DNA of 64,000 bases from Rhodococcus sp. HM1 (GTDB taxonomy: Bacteria; Actinomycetota; Actinomycetes; Mycobacteriales; Mycobacteriaceae). Location: positions 34,033 through 98,032 of the forward strand of contig NZ_JALPTB010000020.1 in NCBI RefSeq assembly GCF_023218075.1, written 5' to 3'. The translations under genes and the position numbers were made by a program. Below are positions 28,882-37,564 of the stretch, in pieces. Under the pieces are notes generated by a model. It worked only from the letters and a program-made list of their open reading frames with translations. It did no database searches and was not told the DNA's origin. Position 1 is the first letter of the stretch; every line of letters begins with the position of its first letter.

Positions 28882-28921
28882 CGGCGGCGGTTCGGATCAC
28901 GCGAAATCCGAACCGCCGCCG
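28882..28921. terminator. Bidirectional hairpin between P450 and SDR genes
   Basis: A perfect 16-bp stem: 28882-28897 (CGGCGGCGGTTCGGAT) pairs with 28906-28921, loop of eight bases. It follows the P450 stop by 40 bp. On the other strand the SDR stop codon lies at the loop edge, so the SDR's last codons are part of the stem. Confidence 0.75.
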
Positions 28922-29694
28922 ACGTTCACGTCCGCCCCGGTCATGTACGAATTGCGGCGCGAGGCGAGGAACGCGACGACGGCACCGATCTCCTCGGGCC
29001 TACCGGCGCGCGGAAGTTGCGCGGCGTGGCCGTATTCGGTGTCGATGAGTTCCATCAACCGGTAGGGATCCTCCGACTCGACACCCACCGACGCGGCCCA
29101 GTCGACCAGAGCCGGGGTGACCACCGCTCCGGGTGAGACGACATTGACGAGAATCTCGTCGCGGGCGAGCAACAGCGACAGGTTCTTCGACGCGCTGGTC
29201 ACCATCGCCTTGGCCGCCGTGTAGGCCGCGAGCGAAACACTCTGCCGCTGCGTCGACTGCGCGGAGAAGTTCACGATCCGGCCCCACTCGGCGCGCCGCA
29301 GCATCGGCAGGGCGGCGCGGGCGCAGCGGACCATCGACAGCACACCGTCGTCGACCGCCTCGTGCCACTGGTCGTCGGTCAGCATCTCGAAACTGCCCTG
29401 CACGTTCGGCCCGACCGCGTTGACCAGCACGTTGAGTTCGCCGTTCCATCGTCGATCCAGTTCCGCGAACACCGATGCGACACGCGCGGCATCGCGAACG
29501 TCGGCGACCAGGCCGAACGCCTCCGGACTACCGCGCTCGGTCAACTCCTGTGCGGCAGCGGTGACGGCGGCCTCCGATCGGCCGACGACGGCGACGCGCG
29601 CCCCTTCCTCGGCAAGACATCGAGCGGTGGCCAGGCCCATCCCGCGGCTGCCACCGACGACCACCGCCGCCGCGTCCGCTAGTCCGAGATCCAC
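28897..29694 (-). CDS. Short-chain dehydrogenase/reductase
   Basis: 265-residue SDR. AAVVVGGSRGMGLATARCLA is the NAD(P)-binding TGxxxGxG variant, LNVLVNAVGPN the NNAG variant, IVNFSAQSTQRQSVSLAAYT the Ser and Tyr of the catalytic triad with AAK after it, and VNVVSPGAVVTPAL the usual substrate-loop start. The C-terminal SSYMTGADVNVGGG-like end is typical. It oxidises or reduces a hydroxyl/keto group, perhaps on a ring carbon. GTG 29694 was chosen for the GAGAGG upstream. It is divergent from the TetR gene with operator-like site D between them. Confidence 0.88.
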   Translation of the reverse strand: MDLGLADAAAVVVGGSRGMGLATARCLAEEGARVAVVGRSEAAVTAAAQELTERGSPEAFGLVADVRDAARVASVFAELDRRWNGELNVLVNAVGPNVQGSFEMLTDDQWHEAVDDGVLSMVRCARAALPMLRRAEWGRIVNFSAQSTQRQSVSLAAYTAAKAMVTSASKNLSLLLARDEILVNVVSPGAVVTPALVDWAASVGVESEDPYRLMELIDTEYGHAAQLPRAGRPEEIGAVVAFLASRRNSYMTGADVNVGGGSDFA

Positions 29695-29736
29695 GACGTG
29701 CCGCCTCTCGTCCACCCCGCACAAATGCCGACAATG

Positions 29737-29757
29737 TTACTGTATTACTATCGGTAA
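29737..29757. promoter_or_regulatory. Operator-like site D upstream of SDR and TetR genes
   Basis: TACTG (29738-29742), nine bases, CGGTA (29752-29756). Same spacing as sites at 15501, 23496 and 58166. The stretch TTACTGTATT recurs in the mce operon promoter at 40749-40758. Position in the SDR-tetR gap suggests the TetR protein binds here and controls itself. Confidence 0.55.
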
Positions 29758-29901
29758 GGATATCGGGATAGGCCGTCACCGGGCCGACCGTGCCCCCGTC
29801 GGTATCATTTACGGTGGCATGTACGGGTGGGTCGGCGGCATCGAGCCGGTCCGGCGGACGGGTGGCACTCCGGTGCGACACGACAGAGTTGGGAGTGTGA
29901 C

Positions 29902-30645
29902 ATGGCGAAACGGCCACGGCGCGAACGGGGTTCACTCAACCCTGACGACATTCTCGACGGCGCGTTCGAACTCGCGGAGGAAGTCTCGATCGACAACCTG
30001 AGCATGCCGATGCTCGGCAAGCACCTGGATGTCGGCGTCACCAGCATCTACTGGTACTTCCGCAAGAAGGACGACCTGCTCAGTGCAATGGCCGACCGCG
30101 CACTGCGCGAGTACGCCTACTCGATGCCCTTCGTCGAGGCCTCGAACTGGCGCGACACCTTGCGCAACCACGCACGGACCGTCCGGGAGACGTTCGTGAA
30201 GAACCCGATTCTGTGCGACCTCATCCTGATCCGATCCGCGTTGAGCCCCAAGGCCGCCCAGCTCGGCGCGAAGCAGACCGAGAGCGTCATCGCGAATCTC
30301 GTCGAGTCGGGGTTCACGCTCGAGGACGCGGTCGACGTCTACTCGGCGGTGCAGTTGCACGTCCACGGCATGATCGTGCTGCAGCGCCTGCAGGAGAAGA
30401 ACCGGCAGTCCGAAGCTCCGTCGGGTGCGTACTACGAGCTCCTTCCGATCTCGAGCGAAACCACTCCGCTGCTCGCCGAGGCGAATGCGAAGGGAATCCA
30501 GAGCGGGGCGCCCAACGACCGGAACTTCGAGTACGGTCTCGACTGCATTCTCGACCAGGCCAGCCGCCTGCTCGAGGCCCGGCAGGCCGAGGGCAAGACC
30601 CCGCAGTCGAAGAAGTCGCCCAGCGCAGCGGCCGTCACCAACTAG
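29902..30645 (+). CDS. TetR-family transcriptional regulator
   Basis: 247 residues. N-terminal helix-turn-helix: LNPDDILDGAFELAEEVSID followed by LSMPMLGKHLDVGVTSIYWYF (about residues 34-54) and the FRKKDDLLSAMADRAL helix. The C-terminal ligand domain is long, with a polar tail (KTPQSKKSPSAAAVTN). TetR proteins with this type of divergent genomic setting usually repress catabolic genes until an acyl-CoA intermediate binds. Candidate regulator of the four TACYG-N9-CRGTA sites in this window (inference). ATG 29902 preceded by GGGAG. Confidence 0.88.
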   Translation: MAKRPRRERGSLNPDDILDGAFELAEEVSIDNLSMPMLGKHLDVGVTSIYWYFRKKDDLLSAMADRALREYAYSMPFVEASNWRDTLRNHARTVRETFVKNPILCDLILIRSALSPKAAQLGAKQTESVIANLVESGFTLEDAVDVYSAVQLHVHGMIVLQRLQEKNRQSEAPSGAYYELLPISSETTPLLAEANAKGIQSGAPNDRNFEYGLDCILDQASRLLEARQAEGKTPQSKKSPSAAAVTN

Positions 30646-30873
30646 CCTCCGGGCCCCCTGACTCCGGTCACGTCCGACGAGCCACAGATCCACGGCAGCG
30701 AGGTGAGCTGCCGACATGCGGCCAGCCCTGGCTGTAGACGGTCCGTGATCGTTGATGCGGGTGGCGATTCCGCGCCCATAGGGCGGCGAGATCGGGGTCG
30801 GCCCCGCCAGGAAAGGACGGAGTAGACCAGCTCCTCCCCTTCACCCCACGAGCAAGAATAGTGAGCACGCCCA

Positions 30874-31110
30874 ATGACCACTACCAAGCAACTGATGCAG
30901 CAACTCGCGAACAACGAGATCAGCCTGGACAACGTCGCGGCAGAGTTGAGGGCCAAGTCCTTCCCCCGAGTCGAGAAGTCAAGCGGCCAAGTAGACATCA
31001 CCGAGGACCCCGTCTACGACGACGACAGCCTGTTCTGGCTCGGGCATGCGAATTTCATGGGCGTCATCTCGGACGAGGAGTACAACATGCTCGTCCACAG
31101 CGCCGGATAG
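30874..31110 (+). CDS. Small acidic hypothetical protein
   Basis: 78 residues, not recognised. A helical N-terminus TTTKQLMQQLANNEISLDNV is followed by LRAKSFPRVEK and an acidic linker, then SLFWLGHANFMGVISDEEYN. The layout (short helix, basic spot, acidic linker, then a short helix with EYxxL) resembles small proteins often carried on actinobacterial phages or integrative elements. No convincing ribosome binding site. It lies in a 720-bp island between the TetR gene and the end of the mce operon. The 228 bp before it hold nothing I can identify. Confidence 0.45.
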   Translation: MTTTKQLMQQLANNEISLDNVAAELRAKSFPRVEKSSGQVDITEDPVYDDDSLFWLGHANFMGVISDEEYNMLVHSAG

Positions 31111-31120
31111 AACCATCACC

Positions 31121-31372
31121 TACCGCGACGTTCCGCTCGATCCGCCCGTCCGGTTCGCGATCCATGAGCAGCAACTGCGCCACTACTACCGCCGCTGCGC
31201 GGGCGACACCCCGGCCGGTCCGGCGGCGTGGGAGGAGCGGATGATCCTGATTTCGACCCATCTCGACGAAGCGCTGTACGAGCTGGCAACCATCGACGGC
31301 CCCGCGCGGATCGTCATCAGCAACAGCGGTTTCCGAGCCGTACCAGGAGCCTGCTGGCGCCGAGCGGCGCAA
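31121..31372 (+). other. Possible degraded coding remnant
   Basis: An open frame reads TITYRDVPLDPPVRFAIHEQ and then a stretch ending in DEALYELATIDGPARIVISN, which looks like real protein. It has no credible start: upstream in frame it overlaps the small gene before it, and an internal ATG at 31241 has only a GGAGGAG at very short distance. It loses coherence at the end of the Mam gene on the other strand. Probably the 5'- and 3'-truncated leftover of a mobile-element gene. Confidence 0.3.
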
Positions 31373-31975
31373 TCAGAGCAGGTCGACCCTGCTCACCAGC
31401 CAGCGTCCGTCCACCTTGTCGAGCGTCATCACCACGCGGCTGCGATCGACCCGCGGTTCCGGGGTGGCGGTGTTGGTGATCGTCTGGTCGACGAAGAGCA
31501 GCACCACCGCCTCGTGGGCGGTCGCCGACCGCACCGCGGCGTCCACCACCGTGCCCGTGCTGCTGGCGTTGTTGTCCACCAGCATCTGCTTGAGCTGGCT
31601 GCTGGACCTCGAGTACATGTCGCGGAACTCCCCGGTCGCCCCGGCCAGGACGTCGGAGAAGTTCCGGTCGATGTCGCCGGCCTCGATGTTGGTGAGGGTG
31701 ACGGCGTAGTTCCTCGCGGTCTCGAGCGCCTCCGATGCGGCGCGGTCCACCGCCGCGTCGGAGTACATGCGCCAGCCGGCGAACCCCGCTCCGGCACACA
31801 CCGCGGCGGCGAGTACACCGGCGAGTACCCTGCGGATGGGGTGTGTCGTTGTCCCCGGGGCGGGTGTCGCGGTGTCCGGTTCGGAGACAACGGCTTTCCC
31901 CGGCTCGGATCGCTCGGCCGCGGCCGTCACGGTGTCCGGGTCGTCCTCCAGCAGGGGATCCTTCACGCTGCTCAC
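31373..31975 (-). CDS. Mce-associated membrane protein (Mam)
   Basis: 200 residues. A disordered acidic N-terminus, then one transmembrane helix PIRRVLAGVLAAAVCAGAGF (about residues 46-66), then an extracytoplasmic NTF2-like domain with NYAVTLTNIEAGDIDRNFSD and the end GRWLVSRVDLL. This is the usual architecture of Mam proteins encoded at the end of mce operons; they stabilise the Mce complex in the cell envelope. It is the last gene of the minus-strand yrbE-mce operon, 19 bp after mceF. Confidence 0.85.
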   Translation of the reverse strand: MSSVKDPLLEDDPDTVTAAAERSEPGKAVVSEPDTATPAPGTTTHPIRRVLAGVLAAAVCAGAGFAGWRMYSDAAVDRAASEALETARNYAVTLTNIEAGDIDRNFSDVLAGATGEFRDMYSRSSSQLKQMLVDNNASSTGTVVDAAVRSATAHEAVVLLFVDQTITNTATPEPRVDRSRVVMTLDKVDGRWLVSRVDLL

Positions 31976-31994
31976 GGTTACCTCCAGGTCGGGT

Positions 31995-33254
31995 TCAGTT
32001 GAAGTGGATCGGCGGCCCGGCGTACGGGGTCGGCAGGGTTTGCGGGCCCTGCGGAGTCGGGCTGGTGCGGCCCAGCGGATCGCTGCCCGGCGCCGGCTTG
32101 TCGGTGTCGTCTCCCGGGGGCCGCGGTGCCGCCGCCGCGCCGCGGGGAAGCAACTGCGGATCGGGGCAGTGCGTATTGAGGAACGGCTCGGGGAAGTCCG
32201 GGCGCGAGGGCGCCGACCGGGGCAGCGGATAGTCGCACGGCACCCTCGGGTAGACGTCGACCGCGCCCCAGATTCCGCCGTCCCGGAAGACGGTCCCGAT
32301 CGACTGGAGTGTCGACCCGTCGCGCTGCTGCGGGAAAATGAACTCCTGCAACGCCGGCAGGCGCACGTTCACCATCTGCGTCACGGTGACCAGGCTGCCC
32401 AGCAGTTGCACCATGGTCGGCGAGTTGTCGGCGAACAGGGCGTCGATGCTGCGCACGGTCGCCGGGGTCTGCTCCAGCAGCTGCCGCAGGCCGCCGTCCA
32501 TGGCGCTGACCCCGCGCAGGGTGCCGTCGAGATTCGCCGCGGTCGCGGCCAGGCCGGGTGCCGTCTCGGACAGGGTGGCCAGAACGACCTTGTCGGTCTG
32601 CAGGATTCCCAGGGTCTGCGGCAGCACCGCGTGCAGCGTGGACACCAGGAACGTTCCGCCGTGCACGATGTCGCGCAGTTTGTGGACTCCCTCGGGACCG
32701 GTCCCGAGTTCTTTCGTGATCACGGCCAGATCGTCGGGGTCGATCTGCGCCAGCATCGGCTCCATGTTCTCGAGCATCGTCGCCATCGGGACGGGGGTCG
32801 ACGTGTTCGATTCGTCGACGACGGAACCGTCGGTGAGATAGGGGCCGTCGTCGGTGGTGGGCTGGAAATCCAGGAACTGTTCGCCCGCCGGGGACAGGCT
32901 GGACACCCGCACCTGCCCGGTCGCCGGGATCGGCACGGCGGCGTCGATCACCGCGACCGCCCGGACGCCCGTGCCGTCGATATCCACCGACTCGACCCGG
33001 CCGACCGCCACCCCGCGCAACGTCACGTCCTGACCCGGCAGCAGACCACCGGACTGCGCGAGCCGGACGTCCACCCGGATCCTCGCCCTCGCCGGGTTGA
33101 GCTCCAACGTATTCAGGAACAGGTAGGCGACGCCACCGACGAGCAACGCGACCAGAGCCAGGACCGACAGCGCGGTCCGGTGTCGCCGGCCCCACCGCAC
33201 CCCGGAGAGCAGCCCCCGCGCCGAGGCCTCGACGATGTCGCCCTGCGTGCTCAT
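31995..33254 (-). CDS. mceF: MCE-family protein MceF
   Basis: 419 residues. One N-terminal membrane helix ALSVLALVALLVGGVAYLFL, then an MlaD/MCE domain with GLLPGQDVTLRGVAVGRVES and VSSLSPAGEQFLDFQP, then a long helical part, and a Pro-rich, low-complexity C-terminal tail after residue about 350. In mycobacteria the six Mce proteins form a hexameric tunnel carrying lipids from the outer envelope to the YrbE permease. The ATG overlaps the mceE stop as ATGA. Confidence 0.9.
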   Translation of the reverse strand: MSTQGDIVEASARGLLSGVRWGRRHRTALSVLALVALLVGGVAYLFLNTLELNPARARIRVDVRLAQSGGLLPGQDVTLRGVAVGRVESVDIDGTGVRAVAVIDAAVPIPATGQVRVSSLSPAGEQFLDFQPTTDDGPYLTDGSVVDESNTSTPVPMATMLENMEPMLAQIDPDDLAVITKELGTGPEGVHKLRDIVHGGTFLVSTLHAVLPQTLGILQTDKVVLATLSETAPGLAATAANLDGTLRGVSAMDGGLRQLLEQTPATVRSIDALFADNSPTMVQLLGSLVTVTQMVNVRLPALQEFIFPQQRDGSTLQSIGTVFRDGGIWGAVDVYPRVPCDYPLPRSAPSRPDFPEPFLNTHCPDPQLLPRGAAAAPRPPGDDTDKPAPGSDPLGRTSPTPQGPQTLPTPYAGPPIHFN

Positions 33255-34396
33255 CGCGGACCCTCGAGCCGTTGCTGGAGGCGGAACATCGTCACCGCGA
33301 GCGACCCGGCGAAACGCTCCCAGTCCCCCGCGTCCGGGAGCCTCGATCCCGGGTCTGCGTGGTAGTTCGGGTCGTCGAACGCGCCGAGCGCGAACTGCGA
33401 AATCGACACGTCGACATGACCGGAGGTGCCGCTGGTGAGCTTGATGATCGGGCCGAGGATCCGGTTGACGTCCTCGATACTGGCGCCCGGCGCCGTCGCC
33501 GCCGCGTTCAGCCATCCGGCGATCCGGTTGATGTCCTGCACCATCCCACCCGCACCTGTCCCGTTGATCGACGGGAACCGCTCCAATTTCTGGGTGATCC
33601 GGGTGAGCTGGTCGACCGTGCCGAGAATCGCCTGGGTGTTGTCGGCGACCACCCCGAGGGCCGGTCCGGCTGCGGCGAGCGCGGAGTCGATACTCTGCTG
33701 CCGCTCCACGACGGTGTCGGCAAGGGCGTTCGCCGAACCCAGCACCGCTTCGATCTCCGACGTCCGCGCCGACAGCAACGCGACCAGCGTGGTGGACTCG
33801 CGGACCAGCGCACCCAGTTCGTCGCCGCCGTCACCGACCGATTCACCGAGACCGTTGACGAGTTTCGTCAGATTCCGGATGGCACCGCCGTTGACCAGCA
33901 TCGCCGCCGTCGAAAGCACCTCCTCGACCGTCGCGCCCGCGGACGTCGACTCCACCGGGATGGTGTCGCCGTCCTGCAACACCGCACCCCCGGGGTCGGC
34001 GGGCGGTTCCAGCGCGACGAAGACGTCGCCGAGCGGTGTCGCGGAACGCAATTCTGCCCGCGTGCCCTGGGGTAGCAGGGTTCCGTCCCGGAGTTGCATC
34101 CGCACCACCGCCAAGTAGTCACGGACCTCCATGTCCAGCACGAATCCGACGTCGGCGCCCTTCACCCGGACCTTCGCCTTCGCCGGCAGGTTCAGCGCGT
34201 TCCGGAAGATCGCGGTGACGACGAAGCCGTCGCCCCCTGTCCCGGGCGCGGGCAGCGGGAGCTGGCCGAGCCCCACCGAGCAGCCGGCGAGCGCCCAGCA
34301 GAGCACACAGACGACAGCCACCGCGATCGGCGACAGCCGTGACTGCCGTGCCGCAGGCACCCGCGACCGCCCAGCCGAGCGTCGAACCGTCCTCAC
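33251..34396 (-). CDS. mceE: MCE-family lipoprotein MceE
   Basis: 381 residues. The N-terminus is a lipoprotein signal peptide with basic start, hydrophobic core VAVVCVLCWALAG and lipobox L-A-G-C, so the mature protein is lipid-anchored; this distinguishes MceE (LprN type) from the other five. The MCE domain follows: ALNLPAKAKVRVKGADVGFV and LRSATPLGDVFVALEPP. The helical segment ends with VDVSISQFALGAFDDPNYHA. GTG 34396 overlaps the mceD stop by four bases. Confidence 0.92.
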   Translation of the reverse strand: MRTVRRSAGRSRVPAARQSRLSPIAVAVVCVLCWALAGCSVGLGQLPLPAPGTGGDGFVVTAIFRNALNLPAKAKVRVKGADVGFVLDMEVRDYLAVVRMQLRDGTLLPQGTRAELRSATPLGDVFVALEPPADPGGAVLQDGDTIPVESTSAGATVEEVLSTAAMLVNGGAIRNLTKLVNGLGESVGDGGDELGALVRESTTLVALLSARTSEIEAVLGSANALADTVVERQQSIDSALAAAGPALGVVADNTQAILGTVDQLTRITQKLERFPSINGTGAGGMVQDINRIAGWLNAAATAPGASIEDVNRILGPIIKLTSGTSGHVDVSISQFALGAFDDPNYHADPGSRLPDAGDWERFAGSLAVTMFRLQQRLEGPR

Positions 34397-35487
34397 GGAA
34401 CCACCCCCGCCACGGTCGCCAGCATCGCGGTGATACCGAAGTCGGGTCCGAAGTCTTGCGGTTTGCCGGTCGCGCAGCCCAATTCCTGAAGTCCGGCGAG
34501 ATTGCAGACCTCCTTGAGCATCTGGTGGTCGAACAGAATCCGGTCGGCGAAGGTGTGCACGCGGACCACTCCGTTGGTGCGGTCGATCGCGTTGTACGCG
34601 TTGTCGAGCAGCAACGGGGCCACGTTCAGGAACTCCGACATCTCCCGCTCGTAATCGCTCATCGCCCGAGTGAGGGTCTCGGTGCTGGCGACCGTGCCCT
34701 GAATGGGAATTCGGTTCTGTGCCAGCATTTCCTCTGTCCGGATGAGGATTTCGTTCAGTTTGGAACCGGTGTCGCCCTTACCGAGGGCCTCGTCGGCGAG
34801 CATGTCACTGAGCCGACGCAGACTCCCGCCGAATTCCCGGATCGTGGCATCGTTGTCGGCGGCCGCCTGGGTGAGCGCGTTCAGGTTGTCGACGAGGGTG
34901 ACGATCGAGTCCCGCGTGGCGCTCGGGTCCTCCCCCGTCCGGAGCGCGTCCGACAGTCGGCCGAGGGCCTCGCGCATCGCCGGACCGTTCCCCTCCAGCG
35001 AATCGGCGGTGACCGCGAGCATCCTCCCGACCGGGCCGTCGCCGCCGTCGTCGCTGCCCAGTTCCCGCGACAGGGTGTCCACCATCGACAGCAGCCGGTC
35101 GAACTCGATCGGTGTTCGGGTGCGGTCCAACGGCAGGAAAGCGTTGTCCGACAAAACCGGACCGCCGGTGTAGGCGGGCGACAGTTCGATGTGCCGATCG
35201 GTCAACACGGACGAGGACACCGCGACCGCCTGCACGTCGACCGGGACGGGGACCTCCGGATCGACCTCCATCGTGATATCGACCGCGGTGCCGCGCGGCT
35301 CGATGGTGACGATCCGGCCGACGGTGATTCCGAGCACGGTCACCTTGTTGCCCTCGTACAGTCCTGCGCCGCTCGCGAACTGGGCGACGATGGTGCGCTG
35401 CTTTTCGCCCGGCCACGCGGCCGCCGCCGCAACCACGACGAGCACGAGCATCAGCGCCGCCGTGAACCCGATCCGCCGGCGGTTCAT
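34393..35487 (-). CDS. mceD: MCE-family protein MceD
   Basis: 364 residues. Membrane helix IGFTAALMLVLVVVAAAAAW directly after the start, MCE domain with GAGLYEGNKVTVLGITVGRI and SSSVLTDRHIELSPAYTGGP, then coiled-coil-like helices. ATG 35487 overlaps the mceC stop as ATGA and has AGGA before it; ATG 35493 two codons upstream is possible. Confidence 0.9.
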   Translation of the reverse strand: MNRRRIGFTAALMLVLVVVAAAAAWPGEKQRTIVAQFASGAGLYEGNKVTVLGITVGRIVTIEPRGTAVDITMEVDPEVPVPVDVQAVAVSSSVLTDRHIELSPAYTGGPVLSDNAFLPLDRTRTPIEFDRLLSMVDTLSRELGSDDGGDGPVGRMLAVTADSLEGNGPAMREALGRLSDALRTGEDPSATRDSIVTLVDNLNALTQAAADNDATIREFGGSLRRLSDMLADEALGKGDTGSKLNEILIRTEEMLAQNRIPIQGTVASTETLTRAMSDYEREMSEFLNVAPLLLDNAYNAIDRTNGVVRVHTFADRILFDHQMLKEVCNLAGLQELGCATGKPQDFGPDFGITAMLATVAGVVP

Positions 35488-36524
35488 CGGCATTCCTGGA
35501 AGTACGGGTTCGCTGCGAGTTCTTCGGCGCGCCCGCTCAGCGCGCACATCCAGGAGTCGACCAGGACGCCGGCCGGCCCGGTGAAGTCGACGTAGTTTCC
35601 GGACCCCGATGCGTTGGTGAAATTGCGCACCGGCAGGGGCGCCACCTCCAAGATGTTGCGGAGCAGGTCGTCGTGCCGGGCCAGCGATCCGAGCATGCTG
35701 TCGAGTTCGGCCATCAGTTCCTGGATCTCGGGACTGTCGTCGACGACGGTCCGGTGCAACTCGTCGATCAGGGTGGTCGTCGCGGCGAACATGCCGATCA
35801 CCGACTGGCGGCGCCGATCCAGTTCCGACATCAGATCGCGGCCCTGCACCATCAGGGACCCGATGTTCGACTGCTGCGTCCGGATCACCGAGGTGATCCG
35901 CTCGGTGCCGCTGATCAGGTCGCCGATCTGCGTGCGCCGGGCGGCGACGATCTCCGCGAGGGTGCCCGCGTTGGCGATCGCCTGGGGCACCACCTCGGGT
36001 GCCCCCTCCAGCTGACCGGTCAGTGTGGCCATCGCGTCGGCGACCTCCGCGGCGTCGACCTGCTCGAAGGTGCTGGCCGCCCCTTCGATCGTCTCCTGCA
36101 GATCGTAGGGAACTTCGGTGTGGTCCAGTCGAATTCGCCGGTCCTCGAGGGTGCCGGACCCTCCCGGCGTGAGCGCGACATAGCGCGAGCCGAGCAGCGT
36201 GGTGAGTTTGATCGACGCCCGCGTATCGGCACCGAGCGCGACGTCCCGGTCGATCTTCATCGTCACGTTCACCCGGTCACCGGCGAGTTCGGCGCCGGTG
36301 ACCTCTCCGACCGCGACGCCCGCCACGGTCACCTGGTCGCCCACACGGATCTCGGCGGCCTGCGCGAACTCGGCCACGATCTCACGGCGTCCGGGATCGA
36401 TTGAGCTGACCCCGACGATCGCCAGGACGACCACGACGAGGGCGACGACCCCGGCGATTCCGAGCCGCAGCGAATCCCACTCCTCGACCGGTTTCCTCGT
36501 CATCGTGTGCACCCCCGTCCTCAT
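35484..36524 (-). CDS. mceC: MCE-family protein MceC
   Basis: 346 residues. Membrane helix LGIAGVVALVVVVLAIVGVS, MCE domain QAAEIRVGDQVTVAGVAVGE and KLTTLLGSRYVALTPGGSGT, then a helical tunnel-forming part. The C-terminus has two cysteines (MCALSGRAEELAANPYFQEC) as in other MceB/C/D proteins. ATG 36524 overlaps the mceB stop; ATG 36503 is an in-frame alternative. Confidence 0.9.
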   Translation of the reverse strand: MRTGVHTMTRKPVEEWDSLRLGIAGVVALVVVVLAIVGVSSIDPGRREIVAEFAQAAEIRVGDQVTVAGVAVGEVTGAELAGDRVNVTMKIDRDVALGADTRASIKLTTLLGSRYVALTPGGSGTLEDRRIRLDHTEVPYDLQETIEGAASTFEQVDAAEVADAMATLTGQLEGAPEVVPQAIANAGTLAEIVAARRTQIGDLISGTERITSVIRTQQSNIGSLMVQGRDLMSELDRRRQSVIGMFAATTTLIDELHRTVVDDSPEIQELMAELDSMLGSLARHDDLLRNILEVAPLPVRNFTNASGSGNYVDFTGPAGVLVDSWMCALSGRAEELAANPYFQECR

Positions 36525-37564
36525 GGCTGACAGATCGGCGAGTACTGGGCCTTGCCGCCCGGCGTGGAGTCGGCGACCATCTCCGGAACCAACGGCACCA
36601 GGAACGGCGCGAACCCGAGTGGGTTGAGATCGCACACGTAGGCGCCGAGGAAGCTGCCCTCCTGACTGATCCGGGCGAGGCCCTTGAGCAGCAACGGCGC
36701 GTTGGCGCCCAGGTATTCGAAGTCTTCCTTCCCCGCGTTGAAATGGGAGGAGAACCCCGGCTCCCGGTCCAGGAACTCGGTGACCTCGGGCCGGGTGGCC
36801 GCGGCGATCTCGGCGACCCGGTTCCCGACCCGAGTGATGGTCTCCGCGGACGTGACCAGGTCGCTCCTGCGGGACGCGAGCTCGGTGAAGATCACCTGGG
36901 AGCGGGTGATAACGTCCTGAAGATCTCCGGACTGCCGGGACAGCCCGGTCAGCGCGGTCCCGAGTTGGGTGATCAGATCCCCGAGAACCTCGTCCGGGCC
37001 GGCGATCGACTCGGCGAGGGCCGAGGTCTGCGCGAGCAGCCGCGTGATCGATCCCGCGTCGCCGCCGAGGGCACCGACGAGCGCTTCGGAGAGGTCGTTG
37101 ACGCTGTCCGGATCGAGGACGCTGAACAGCGGTTCGAATCCGTTGAGCAACAGTGAGATGTCGAAGGACGGTTCGGTGTGGTCGACGGGGATCTCGGCGC
37201 CCGGTTCCAGCGGCGTCGGCGTGCCGAAGTCGCCGAGCGACAGCGCCAGATAGCGCTGGCCGATGAGGTTCTGATAGGTCACCGCGGCCCGGGTATCGCC
37301 GCTGAGTGTGTGGTCACGGTCCACCTGGAAACGTACTCGGGCGAGATTGCCGTCGAGATCGATCGAGTCGACGCGGCCGACGCGGACCCCGGCGACCCGG
37401 ACGTCGTCGCCGGAACGCAACCCGGATACATCCGTGAACACGGCGGAGTAGGTGTGGGTCGAGCCGCTCATCCCGCGGCGCAACGTGTTCAGGATCGTCC
37501 AGGTGAGGACGACGGAGGCCACCAGGAACAGCGAGAGCCAGATGATCGAGCGCCGGTAGCTCAT
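36521..37564 (-). CDS. mceB: MCE-family protein MceB
   Basis: 347 residues. Membrane helix IIWLSLFLVASVVLTWTILN, MCE domain FTDVSGLRSGDDVRVAGVRV then YQNLIGQRYLALSLGD, helical region with ARISQEGSFLGAYVCDLNPL near the C-terminus. All positions expected for this subunit are present. Start overlaps the mceA stop as ATGA. Confidence 0.92.
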   Translation of the reverse strand: MSYRRSIIWLSLFLVASVVLTWTILNTLRRGMSGSTHTYSAVFTDVSGLRSGDDVRVAGVRVGRVDSIDLDGNLARVRFQVDRDHTLSGDTRAAVTYQNLIGQRYLALSLGDFGTPTPLEPGAEIPVDHTEPSFDISLLLNGFEPLFSVLDPDSVNDLSEALVGALGGDAGSITRLLAQTSALAESIAGPDEVLGDLITQLGTALTGLSRQSGDLQDVITRSQVIFTELASRRSDLVTSAETITRVGNRVAEIAAATRPEVTEFLDREPGFSSHFNAGKEDFEYLGANAPLLLKGLARISQEGSFLGAYVCDLNPLGFAPFLVPLVPEMVADSTPGGKAQYSPICQP

